Source: an uncultured Clostridia bacterium (GTDB taxonomy: Bacteria > Bacillota > Clostridia > Christensenellales > UBA1242). From it: a DNA stretch of 64,000 nucleotides. Below the pieces are notes generated by a model, which saw only the letters and a program-made list of their open reading frames with translations, had not been told where the DNA came from and did no database searches. Location: the NCBI GenBank assembly GCA_947382485.1, contig CANCYS010000002.1, forward strand, positions 124,001 through 188,000. The letters are read 5' to 3'. The translations under genes and the position numbers were made by a program. Below, one piece after another: positions 48,880 to 57,181 of the stretch; the stretch's first letter is position 1; every line of letters starts with the position of its first letter.

Positions 48880-49265
48880 TTAAAACATTCCAATTGTTGT
48901 TAAAATCAAGAAAATACTTGCAGCCACAGCAATAATAAGCACAACCATTGCAATCCAACTTATAGGTTTTCTGTTAATAGAAATTTGTAAAATAAATCTA
49001 ATTAGTGAATTAACAAAAAATGAAATAGTTCCAATAAATCCAACACCACCAAGAATAATGCCGAAAATCAAAAGAACAAAGTTATTTGAATTAAGCCATA
49101 GTGGAAGCAACATTGTGAGTGCCGCAAGACCAACCATCAAAATTGAATAAACAATTGATGAAATCCCAAAAATTTTGCATTTTTTCCTCTTTCAGGGTCT
49201 TTTTTAATTGCTCTTGCATCAGCAATTTTCAAGCCAAAATTAATACTACTTTTAATTAATCCCAT
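48880..49265 (-). pseudogene. Small membrane protein gene interrupted by a -1 frameshift at an A6 run
   Basis: The frame ending at 48880 (leftward) has no good start. A proper start, ATG at 49265 with AAGGAAAG upstream, reads MGLIKSSINFGLKIADARAIKKDPERGKN for 29 codons, then meets a stop after another 13. Shifting one base back at the run of six A (plus-strand T6, 49180-49185) joins both into a ~128-residue protein with four hydrophobic segments (YSILMVGLAALTMLLPLWL, VLLIFGIILGGVGFIG, and two more). So either one base was lost in the genome or assembly, or a -1 slip at A-AAA-AAT is used. Function unknown. Confidence 0.65.
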
Positions 49266-49438
49266 TTAATACTTTCCTTCAATATAAATTATTTCAAGTC
49301 AATTTATATATTATATTAATGATAACATCAATTTTATGTTTTACACAACATAATTTCCACTATAAAAAATAATTTCAAAATAAATTCAATTTATGTAAAA
49401 AAAACAAAAAAATATTTTTTTATATTGTCACAATCTTG

Positions 49439-49495
49439 TTGACAATAATTTTTTATGGGACTATATTATTAGCAGTTGCACCAATAGAGTGCTAA
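49439..49495 (+). promoter_or_regulatory. htpG promoter with CIRCE (HrcA) operator
   Basis: TTGACA (49439-49444), 17 bp, TATATT (49462-49467). Directly downstream, TTAGCAGTT-N9-GAGTGCTAA (49469-49495) matches CIRCE TTAGCACTC-N9-GAGTGCTAA at 7/9 in the left arm and 9/9 in the right, at the transcription start. The gap 49266-49438 before it is AT-rich and shows nothing else. Confidence 0.85.
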
Positions 49496-49534
49496 CAATT
49501 AAAAATTTACATTGCTAATTAGGAAGGTGAATAA

Positions 49535-51418
49535 ATGAAAAATTTTAAAACAGAATCAAAACGAGTTTTAGATTTAATGGTAAACTCAATTTACACTCAT
49601 AAGGAAATCTTTTTAAGAGAACTCATATCAAACTGTTCAGACGCAATTGATAAGTTATATTATAAAAGTTTGCAAGAAAACATAGGTCTTTCTCGTGCAG
49701 ACTTTGATATAAAAATAAAATCAGACAAAGAAAAGAGAACTCTCACCATTTCTGATAACGGAATTGGCATGACAGCAGAAGAACTAGAAAACAATCTTGG
49801 AACAATCGCAAAAAGCGGTTCACTTGCATTCAAAAGCACTCAGGAAAAGAAAGAAGACATCGACATCATTGGTCAATTTGGTGTAGGCTTCTATTCAGTT
49901 TTCATGGTTGCAGACAAAGTTGAAGTTGTGTCAAAAGCGTATGGTGAAGAAAAAGCCAACATGTGGGTAAGTTCAGGTACAGAAGGCTATGAAATTAAAA
50001 ATGCTGAAAAAGAAACAAATGGAACAGACATCATCATATATATAAAAGCTGACACCGATGACGATAACTATTCAGAATATTTGGAGTATTACAAGCAAAG
50101 AGAACTCATCAAAAGGTATTCAGATTATATTCGTTATCCAATAAAAATTGAAAACGAAGTTCCAGTTTCATCTAGTGAAAATGAAAAAGATGGCTCGGAT
50201 AAAAAGATTGAAACAAAAAAAGAATGGGAAACAATCAACTCAATGATTCCACTTTGGAAAAAATCAAAGAGTGAAATTACTGATGAAGATTACAATAAGT
50301 TCTACAAAGATATGTTCTATGACTTTGATGACCCATTCATGCACCAACACATTTCGGCAGAAGGTGCAGTTGAATATAAGGCACTTTTGTATATCCCAAA
50401 AAAATGTCCAGAAGCATACTTTTCAAAATATTTTGAAAGAGGCTTAAAACTCTATTCAAATGGCGTTTTAATCATGGAAAAGTGCAAAGATTTAATCCCT
50501 GAATATTTTGGTTTTGTGCAAGGCCTTGTAGATTGTGAACTTTCACTCAACATCTCTCGTGAAATGGTTCAGCATGACCGTGGGCTTCAAAGAATTGCCA
50601 CAAACATTGAAAAACAAATAAGAAAAGAACTTCAAGACATGCTTGCAAATGACAGAGAAAAATATGTCGAGTTCTATAAAAACTTTGGTTTGCAACTCAA
50701 AGTTGGTATATATAATAATTGGGGCATGGATAAAGATAAACTTCAAGACTTAATCATGTTTTATTCAGTAAAACAAGATAAACTTGTAACTTTCAAAGAA
50801 TACATCGAAGCAATGCCAGAAGACCAAAAATATGTTTACTATGCAACAGGTTCTTCAATCCTTTCAATAAAGAAAATGCCACAGGCAGAAAAGGTTTTAA
50901 AGAGTGGCTATGATGTTTTGTGCATGACAGACAATGTTGATGAGTTTGCAATTAAATACATCGGCTCATATAATGCAAAAGAATTTAAAAATGTAACAGA
51001 TGGAAACACCGGCATTGAAAATGCAACCGAAGAGGTTAGCGATGAAGATAAACCAATTCTCGAATTTATCAAACAATCACTTGCTGGTGAAGTTTTTGAT
51101 GTAAGACTTTCAAAAAAATTAGATGAACATCCAGTTTGTCTTTCAAGTGAAGGTGAAGTTTCTCTTGAAATGGAAAAAGTTTTCAGAAACATGCCAAACA
51201 CAGGTGACGGAACAAATGACCTTCGTGCAAAGAAAATTCTTGAAATTAATGCAGAACATAAGGTTTATGAAAAAATCAAATCACTTTATCAGTCAAATCA
51301 AGACGAACTCAAAGAAATCGCTCAAATTTTGCTTGATCAAGCAAAACTCATTGAGGGACTTCCAATTGAAGATATTGATAAATTTGTATCGCTCACAGCA
51401 AAACACATTTCAGATTAA
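49535..51418 (+). CDS. htpG: Molecular chaperone HtpG (Hsp90)
   Basis: A 627-residue Hsp90. N-terminal ATPase: LDLMVNSIYTHKEIFLRELISNCSDAIDKL, TISDNGIGMTAEELENNLGTIAKSG and IGQFGVGFYSVFMVADKVEVV are the ATP-binding motifs; middle domain with GVLIMEKCKDLIPEYFGFVQGLVDCELSLNISREMVQHDRGLQRI; C-terminal dimerisation domain intact. Preceded by AGGAAGGTG. It is a single-gene unit under a CIRCE box, bounded by a terminator. Confidence 0.98.
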   Translation: MKNFKTESKRVLDLMVNSIYTHKEIFLRELISNCSDAIDKLYYKSLQENIGLSRADFDIKIKSDKEKRTLTISDNGIGMTAEELENNLGTIAKSGSLAFKSTQEKKEDIDIIGQFGVGFYSVFMVADKVEVVSKAYGEEKANMWVSSGTEGYEIKNAEKETNGTDIIIYIKADTDDDNYSEYLEYYKQRELIKRYSDYIRYPIKIENEVPVSSSENEKDGSDKKIETKKEWETINSMIPLWKKSKSEITDEDYNKFYKDMFYDFDDPFMHQHISAEGAVEYKALLYIPKKCPEAYFSKYFERGLKLYSNGVLIMEKCKDLIPEYFGFVQGLVDCELSLNISREMVQHDRGLQRIATNIEKQIRKELQDMLANDREKYVEFYKNFGLQLKVGIYNNWGMDKDKLQDLIMFYSVKQDKLVTFKEYIEAMPEDQKYVYYATGSSILSIKKMPQAEKVLKSGYDVLCMTDNVDEFAIKYIGSYNAKEFKNVTDGNTGIENATEEVSDEDKPILEFIKQSLAGEVFDVRLSKKLDEHPVCLSSEGEVSLEMEKVFRNMPNTGDGTNDLRAKKILEINAEHKVYEKIKSLYQSNQDELKEIAQILLDQAKLIEGLPIEDIDKFVSLTAKHISD

Positions 51419-51425
51419 GCAAAAT

Positions 51426-51455
51426 AAAAAAGTAGTGCAAAGTCACTACTTTTTA
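51426..51455 (+). terminator. Terminator after htpG
   Basis: Stem AGTAGTG/CACTACT (51431-51437 with 51444-51450), A-rich before and T-rich after. Confidence 0.88.
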
Positions 51456-51495
51456 TTTATGTAGAATAAAAAAAATTAAAGTTTAATTCATTTAA

Positions 51496-51530
51496 TTGCA
51501 TATTAGATTATTTTGTATTATATTATAATC
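51496..51530 (+). promoter_or_regulatory. Promoter giving a probable leaderless rlmH mRNA
   Basis: TTGCAT (51496-51501), 17 bp, TATATT (51519-51524), 6 bases, then ATG 51531. A TATAAT also overlaps 51524-51529. No Shine-Dalgarno is present before the start codon. Confidence 0.6.
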
Positions 51531-51989
51531 ATGAAAGTAAAACTTGTTTGCGTTGGAAAAATCAAAGAAAAATACTTTATTGATGCCATAAGTGAGTATC
51601 AAAAAAGGCTTTCGAGATTTTGCGACTTTAAGATAATTGAAGTCGATGAGTCATCATCAATCACAAATGTAAGCAAGAAGTCCGAGGCAGAAGGAAAGTC
51701 AATACTTGAAAAGTGTAGTGGAGTTGTTGTTGCTCTTGACGGCAAAGGCAAGCAACTTTCAAGCACAGAAATTGCAGACTATATTGAGTGCAAAAAAAAT
51801 CAAGGACAAAGTGAAATCACTTTCGTAATAGGTGGTTCAAATGGGCTTTCAGACGCCGTAAAAAATCGTGCTGATTTGGTGTTGTCTTTCGGAAAGATAA
51901 CATATCCACATCAACTTTTTAGAGTTCTTTTGTCAGAGCAAATTTATAGGGCATTCACAATCCTTGAAAATTTGCCTTATCATAAATAA
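51531..51989 (+). CDS. rlmH: 23S rRNA m3-pseudouridine-1915 methyltransferase RlmH
   Basis: A 152-residue SPOUT methyltransferase that methylates pseudouridine 1915 in helix 69. KLVCVGKIKEKYFIDAISEYQKRLSRFCDFKIIEV, VVALDGKGKQLSSTEIADYI, ITFVIGGSNGLSDAV (SAM-binding knot) and FGKITYPHQLFRVLLSEQIYRAFTILENLPYHK are all conserved, ending in the invariant YHK. ATG 51531 gives the family length; a TTG 18 bases upstream would precede the predicted +1. Confidence 0.97.
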   Translation: MKVKLVCVGKIKEKYFIDAISEYQKRLSRFCDFKIIEVDESSSITNVSKKSEAEGKSILEKCSGVVVALDGKGKQLSSTEIADYIECKKNQGQSEITFVIGGSNGLSDAVKNRADLVLSFGKITYPHQLFRVLLSEQIYRAFTILENLPYHK

Positions 51990-52000
51990 TTTTGGCTTAA

Positions 52001-52033
52001 TATAATAAAACAAACATACTAAGTTAGTATGTT
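52001..52033 (+). promoter_or_regulatory. -10 element and palindromic operator before the metal ATPase gene
   Basis: TATAAT (52001-52006) is followed at +1 distance by the perfect inverted repeat AACATACT-AAGTT-AGTATGTT (52013-52020 with 52026-52033). The layout suits an ArsR/CadC- or other repressor site; no T run follows, so it is less likely a terminator of rlmH. No such repressor gene is adjacent. Confidence 0.5.
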
Positions 52034-52066
52034 GTAGTTTTGAGCCTAAAAATTTATGGGGGAAAT

Positions 52067-54157
52067 ATGAATTATAAATTTAAACTACTAAAAATTCATT
52101 GTGCAGGTTGTGCACTTGCACTCGAACAGAATTTGAATGGTTTAGAAGGTGTAAAAGCAGAAATCAATTTCGTAACCAAAATAATCAAACTTGAAATTGA
52201 AACTGAAAAACCAGAAGAAACGCTTGAAATTGTGAAAAAAGCGATTCACGACTTCGACCATTCAATAGAAATTGCAGACTTTGAAGATGAAGAAGATGCA
52301 GAAAAAAAAGAAAAGAAAGAAAAAATTGCAGACGCCATCAGACTTGGCATTGCACTTGTCATTATGATTTGTAACATTTTTGTTCCAATCAAATGGCTTC
52401 AAATAACAATATTTGCACTAGATTATTTGCTTGTGTCATACAAGGTTTTGATTTCAGCAGCAATCAACATTGCTCACAAAAAAATCTTTGATGAAAACTT
52501 TTTAATGACAATTGCATCTATTGGTGCGTTCATAATTCAAGAGTATGCCGAAGCAATCTGTGTAATGCTCTTGTTTGGAATTGGTGAAATCTTGGAAGAC
52601 CTTGCCGTGGGAAAATCAAGAAAAACAATCAAATCACTTTTAGAAATAAAACAACCATATGCAAATTTAGTTGATGGTGACAGCGAAGTGAAGGTTGCAC
52701 TTTCAGACATCAAAATTGGTGACATCATCAGAGTTAAACCAGGCGAAAGAGTTCCGCTAGATGGCGTAATTGAAAATGGCACATCATATCTTGACATGTC
52801 AGCACTCACTGGTGAAACTAAGGAAAAAATTGTTCAAGCAGGTGACGAAGTTCTTTCAGGCTCAATAAATGGAGCAAGTGTTTTAACTGTCAAAGTAACA
52901 AAACTTGAAGCAGAAAGCACTGTTTCAAAAATTATTGCTCTTGTTGAAGAAGCAACTGAAAGTAAGGCAAAATCAGAAAAATTTATTTCCAGATTTTCAA
53001 AAATTTACACTCCAACCGTAATTGTGCTTGCACTAATTTTAATGTTTATTCCACCAATTTTTAGTGGTTATGCAAATTTTGCAACATTTGCATATAGAGC
53101 ATGTTGCTTTTTGGTAGTATCTTGTCCATGTGCATTGGTCATTTCTGTACCACTCAGTTATTTTGCTGGAATAGGAGCATTTGCAAGACTTGGCATAATG
53201 GTCAAAGGAGCAAACTATGTCGATGTGCTTGCCAAAGTTGATGCAGTTGTGTTTGACAAAACTGGCACACTCACAGAAGGTAATTTTGAAATTTCAGAAA
53301 TCTATGCAGCAGGCGAGCATACAAAAGAAGAAATTTTAGAAGTTACAGCCTATGCTGAAAGTTTTTCAAATCACAGAATTGCAAAATCAGTTTTAAAAGC
53401 TTATAAAGAAGAAACAAATAAAGAAATAAATAATGCTTGGATAAATGACTATACCGAAATTGCAGGAATGGGTGTCAAAGCAAACATATTCATGCAAGAT
53501 GTCTTGGTTGGAAATGCAAAGCATCTTTCATCAAATGGCATAAATATGATAGAAGTCCAAAAATCTGGCACAGTTTTATATGTCTCAATCGCAGGCGAAT
53601 ATGCTGGTTATGTTGTGATAGAAGACATTGTAAAAAAAGATAGTGAAAAAGCGATAAAAGATTTAAAAGCACTTGGAATCAAAGACATTTCAATGTGTAC
53701 TGGTGATGAAGAAAATGTTGCAAAAGCAATTTCATCAAAAATAGGGCTCACAAATGCCTATGCCAGTCTTCTTCCAGAAGATAAGGTAGATGTCATTGTT
53801 TCAAAGGTTCAAGAAGGAAAAACAGTTGCCTTTGTTGGTGATGGCATAAACGATGCACCTTCTCTTGCAAATTCAAATGTCGGAATAGCAATGGGTGGGC
53901 TAGGAAGTGATGTTGCTGTTCAAGCATCAGATGTAGTAATCATGACCGATGAACCAAGCAAAGTTGCAGTTGCAATCAAAAAAGCAAAGAAAACAAAAAG
54001 AATAGTGCTTGAAAACATTTTTGGTTCAATCGGAATCAAAGTTGCAATCTTAGCACTCATTGCCTTTGGCTTTTCAGGAATGTGGCTGGCAGTGTTTGCA
54101 GACGTGGGCGTAAGTTTAATTGCAATTCTCAATAGTTTGCGTGCAATGCTCAAATAA
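52067..54157 (+). CDS. Zn/Cd-type heavy-metal P1B-ATPase (ZntA/CadA-like)
   Basis: A 696-residue pump. Residues ~1-70 are a heavy-metal-associated domain with HCAGCALALE (C12, C15); residues 80-90 are Glu/Asp/Lys-rich. The membrane ion site is SCPCALVISVPLSYFAGIGAFARLG, the CPC type selective for Zn/Cd/Pb; then GETKEKI, phosphorylation motif DKTGTLTEG, SxxHxxAK-like (SFSNHRIAKS) and GDGINDAPSLA. The HMA Cys pair lacks the M(T/S)CxxC Met found in copper ATPases. GGGGG precedes ATG 52067. Efflux of excess zinc, cadmium or cobalt is the expected role. Confidence 0.95.
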   Translation: MNYKFKLLKIHCAGCALALEQNLNGLEGVKAEINFVTKIIKLEIETEKPEETLEIVKKAIHDFDHSIEIADFEDEEDAEKKEKKEKIADAIRLGIALVIMICNIFVPIKWLQITIFALDYLLVSYKVLISAAINIAHKKIFDENFLMTIASIGAFIIQEYAEAICVMLLFGIGEILEDLAVGKSRKTIKSLLEIKQPYANLVDGDSEVKVALSDIKIGDIIRVKPGERVPLDGVIENGTSYLDMSALTGETKEKIVQAGDEVLSGSINGASVLTVKVTKLEAESTVSKIIALVEEATESKAKSEKFISRFSKIYTPTVIVLALILMFIPPIFSGYANFATFAYRACCFLVVSCPCALVISVPLSYFAGIGAFARLGIMVKGANYVDVLAKVDAVVFDKTGTLTEGNFEISEIYAAGEHTKEEILEVTAYAESFSNHRIAKSVLKAYKEETNKEINNAWINDYTEIAGMGVKANIFMQDVLVGNAKHLSSNGINMIEVQKSGTVLYVSIAGEYAGYVVIEDIVKKDSEKAIKDLKALGIKDISMCTGDEENVAKAISSKIGLTNAYASLLPEDKVDVIVSKVQEGKTVAFVGDGINDAPSLANSNVGIAMGGLGSDVAVQASDVVIMTDEPSKVAVAIKKAKKTKRIVLENIFGSIGIKVAILALIAFGFSGMWLAVFADVGVSLIAILNSLRAMLK

Positions 54158-54222
54158 TTTGACAATATGTCGAAAAGTACTAAAATATAAAGTATTATGT
54201 TACACATAGTAAGGAGAAATTA

Positions 54223-56004
54223 ATGAATATAAAGAGTATTTTAAAGAAAGCCCTAGAAGAAAGTTTTTTGCATTTAAACTATTCATTTGATGACTTAAAA
54301 CTTGATTTTTCAAATAAAGACGATGCAGATTTCCAATGTAATTCTGCTTTTAGCCTTGCAAAAAAACAAGGTCATTCACCAGAAATTGTGGCAAATTCAA
54401 TAATATCAAACTTAAATCAAGATGTAGCAGATGTATGGTTTGCAAAACCAGGATTCATTAATTTCAAAATAAAAGATGATGTGCTTTCAAAATGTTTAAA
54501 TGAAGCAGTGTCAGATAAAAGATTATGCCTAGAAACCATTATTGACCATGAAAAGGTAGTTATGGATTATGGTGGTGCAAATGTAGCGAAAGAACTTCAC
54601 ATTGGTCATTTGCGTTCACCAATCATTGGTGAAGGCTTTGCAAGACTATACAAACTTTTGGGTCAAGAGGTCATTTCCGACACTCATCTTGGAGATTGGG
54701 GTTTGCAAATGGGGCTCACAATCGCACAACTTCAAGATGATGGCTATATTGATGGATATTTTGATACAAGCAAAAAGAACAAACAAATAACTCTCGACAC
54801 TTTAAATGAAGAATATCCAAAGGCGTCAAAAAGAAAAAATGACGACGCAGATTTCAGAGTTAAAGCCGAAACCTACACCAAGCTTATACAAGAACAAAAA
54901 GAACCATATTGGTCAGTTTATAATCACATCAGAGACATTTCTGTTGAAAGAATAAAATATAACTATGAAAAACTAAATTGCCACTTTGATTTGTGGTATG
55001 GCGAAAGCACATGTGCAAAGTACACCGATGAAGTTGTAAAACTTTTTGTTGATAAGGGTTTAACCAAAGAATATGATGGTGCACTCATTGTTGATGTTGC
55101 AAAAGACGGCGAAAACATTCCAATAGAAAAGAAAAATCCAGATGACCCACAGTTATATAAAAATCCAATGCCACCAGTATATCTCAAAAAGAGTAATGGT
55201 GCAGATGTATATGATACAACAGACATTGCAACAATCTATCAAAGAAACCAAGATTTTGCACCAAACAAAATTATGTATTTCGTTGATAAAAGACAATTCT
55301 TGCATTTTGAGCGTTGTTTCAGAGCAACAAAAATGGCAGGGATTTCAGATGAAAATCAAAAACTTGAATTTGTTGGGTTCGGAACAATCAACGGAACCGA
55401 TGGCAAGCCATTCAAAACAAGGTCAGGCGAAACAATAAAACTTGAAGACATCATCAATTTGGTTACAGATAGTGCCACCAAAAAACTAAAAGAAAATGGC
55501 ATAGAAAACAATCCAGAACTTGCTTTGCAAATCGGAATTGCAGCCATGAAATTTGGTGACTTACTCAACGCACCAAGCAAGGACTACATTTTTGATATAG
55601 ACAAATTTGCTTCGTTTGAAGGCAAAACAGGTCCATACATTCAGTATACTGGTGCAAGAATTAATTCGCTTCTTTCAAAAGGCAAAGTTGCGGATAAAAC
55701 CGACTATTTTGAAAAATTGAAATTGATTAACATTGCAGATGAAAATCAAAGAAACATAGCAATCAATTTCATCAAACTTCAAGAGAGTTATTTTGCTTGC
55801 TATAAAGAAAATTCTTTAAGTTCGCTTTGCATGGCACTTTATGAATTTGCATCAAGTTATGCAAAGTTTTACAATGACACAAGAATTTTAAGCGAGCAAG
55901 ATGATAACAAGCGAAACAGTTATCTTGCACTCAGCCACTTTGTTTTAAAAGCAATAAGTCAGGCAGCAGATGTGCTTGGTTTTGAAATCCCAAGTAAGAT
56001 GTAA
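54223..56004 (+). CDS. argS: Arginyl-tRNA synthetase
   Basis: A 593-residue class I synthetase. N-terminal Add1 domain (about 1-90), then VMDYGGANVAKELHIGHLRSPIIGEGFARLYKLLGQEVISDTHLGDWGLQMG with the HIGH signature, YVVDKRQFLHF-like block (MYFVDKRQFLHFERCF) and the ArgS-typical replacement of KMSKS by FKTRSGETI. The C-terminal anticodon-binding domain contains GKTGPYIQYTGARINSL and ends LSHFVLKAISQAADVLGFEIP. AAGGAG precedes ATG 54223. Confidence 0.98.
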   Translation: MNIKSILKKALEESFLHLNYSFDDLKLDFSNKDDADFQCNSAFSLAKKQGHSPEIVANSIISNLNQDVADVWFAKPGFINFKIKDDVLSKCLNEAVSDKRLCLETIIDHEKVVMDYGGANVAKELHIGHLRSPIIGEGFARLYKLLGQEVISDTHLGDWGLQMGLTIAQLQDDGYIDGYFDTSKKNKQITLDTLNEEYPKASKRKNDDADFRVKAETYTKLIQEQKEPYWSVYNHIRDISVERIKYNYEKLNCHFDLWYGESTCAKYTDEVVKLFVDKGLTKEYDGALIVDVAKDGENIPIEKKNPDDPQLYKNPMPPVYLKKSNGADVYDTTDIATIYQRNQDFAPNKIMYFVDKRQFLHFERCFRATKMAGISDENQKLEFVGFGTINGTDGKPFKTRSGETIKLEDIINLVTDSATKKLKENGIENNPELALQIGIAAMKFGDLLNAPSKDYIFDIDKFASFEGKTGPYIQYTGARINSLLSKGKVADKTDYFEKLKLINIADENQRNIAINFIKLQESYFACYKENSLSSLCMALYEFASSYAKFYNDTRILSEQDDNKRNSYLALSHFVLKAISQAADVLGFEIPSKM

Positions 56005-56013
56005 GGAGCAATT

Positions 56014-56613
56014 ATGAGTAAAAAAACAATTCTTCTTCATTCTTGTTGTGGGCCATGTTCAACTGCCGTAATTGAGCAATTAATTGGCGAATATGATATA
56101 ACAATTTTGTATTACAATCCTAACATTTTTCCAGAAGAAGAATATTCAAAGCGTAAATCAGAACAACTCAAATTTTTAAAAAAGTTTAATGATTCTCACC
56201 AAAACGAACAAGTAAAGTTCATAGACCATGACTATGACAGCAAAAGTTTTTATGAAAAAACAAAAGGTTTTGAAAACGAAAGAGAAGGTGGTGCAAGATG
56301 TGCAGTTTGTTTCAGACTAAGACTTTTTGAAACCGCAAAACTTGCAAAAGCGAATGATTTTGAATTTTTTGGAACAACTCTCACGGTCAGCCCACATAAA
56401 AATGCAGAAATCATAAACAACATCGGACTTTCACTTGAAAAAGATATGAATGTTAAATTTTTAGTTTCAAATTTCAAAAAAAATAATGGCTATAAACGAA
56501 GCGTAGAACTTGCAAAAGAATATGAACTTTACAGACAAAACTATTGTGGCTGTGAGTTTGCTTTAAAAATTCAACAAATTGAAGCACCAGAAAGTTTAAA
56601 AAAGTCATATTAA
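56014..56613 (+). CDS. queH: Epoxyqueuosine reductase QueH
   Basis: A 199-residue member of the DUF208/QueH family, which finishes queuosine synthesis in tRNA by reducing epoxyqueuosine. ILLHSCCGPCSTAVIEQL gives the adjacent Cys pair plus CPC-like third (C11, C12, C15), YYNPNIFPEEEYSKRK, GGARCAVCFRLRL, TTLTVSPHKNAEII and YRQNYCGCEFAL give further conserved cysteines for an Fe-S cluster and second metal. Normal length. It follows argS after nine bases, so is probably co-transcribed with it. Confidence 0.94.
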   Translation: MSKKTILLHSCCGPCSTAVIEQLIGEYDITILYYNPNIFPEEEYSKRKSEQLKFLKKFNDSHQNEQVKFIDHDYDSKSFYEKTKGFENEREGGARCAVCFRLRLFETAKLAKANDFEFFGTTLTVSPHKNAEIINNIGLSLEKDMNVKFLVSNFKKNNGYKRSVELAKEYELYRQNYCGCEFALKIQQIEAPESLKKSY

Positions 56614-56664
56614 AATTCATAAACTTTGTAAAGTTAATTAACATTAAAATTTTGTGGAGAAAAA

Positions 56665-57099
56665 ATGTTCAAATTTAATAAATATAAATGGTATAAAGTT
56701 CTCGATAAAAAATATATGAAAAATAAGATTAAACAACCATATGATAGTCTTTTTGAATATTATAGTTTAGTTGCGGACGTTCCATATATAAAGAAAAGTG
56801 CATGTAAAGGTCATTTTTACGCAATATATTTGTCAGAAAGTATAGGAGAATTAGAAAAGTATAAAGCCGATTTGCAGGCTGTGCTTCCAGAATATTTGTA
56901 TGACAATTTTTGTGATGCAGAACAACTTTATAAGCAACTTATGGAAGGTGTAGATTATAATACCTTAGAATTAGATGAAGAAATAAAGTTAATTAAAGCA
57001 TTCAAAGTATATGATGATTATGCAAATACAAATTATAAAGCAATGGAAGACATTTTAAAAAAATGTGATGAAGAAGTTGAAAAACTCGCAAATAAATAA
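56665..57099 (+). CDS. Unrecognised 144-residue protein
   Basis: A soluble, mostly helical protein with many Tyr and Lys and no signal or membrane segment. Segments such as YKVLDKKYMKNKIKQPYDSLFEYYSLVADVP, LSESIGELEKYKADLQAVLPEYLYD and EEIKLIKAFKVYDDYANTNYKAMEDILKKCDEEVEKLA point to helical bundles. I know no family for it. GTGGAGA precedes ATG 56665. It lies 51 bases after queH and before a convergent terminator, so may belong to the argS-queH transcript. Confidence 0.7.
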   Translation: MFKFNKYKWYKVLDKKYMKNKIKQPYDSLFEYYSLVADVPYIKKSACKGHFYAIYLSESIGELEKYKADLQAVLPEYLYDNFCDAEQLYKQLMEGVDYNTLELDEEIKLIKAFKVYDDYANTNYKAMEDILKKCDEEVEKLANK

Positions 57100-57118
57100 T
57101 TTTATTATAAAAAATAAG

Positions 57119-57152
57119 AAAAAAATGAACTTATAAAAAGTTCATTTTTTTT
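57119..57152. terminator. Bidirectional terminator before cmk
   Basis: An 11-bp stem AAAATGAACTT/AAGTTCATTTT (57122-57132 with 57138-57148), A run before and T run after. Confidence 0.9.
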
Positions 57153-57181
57153 ATTAAAAGATTAATTTGTTTTGCTTGAAA

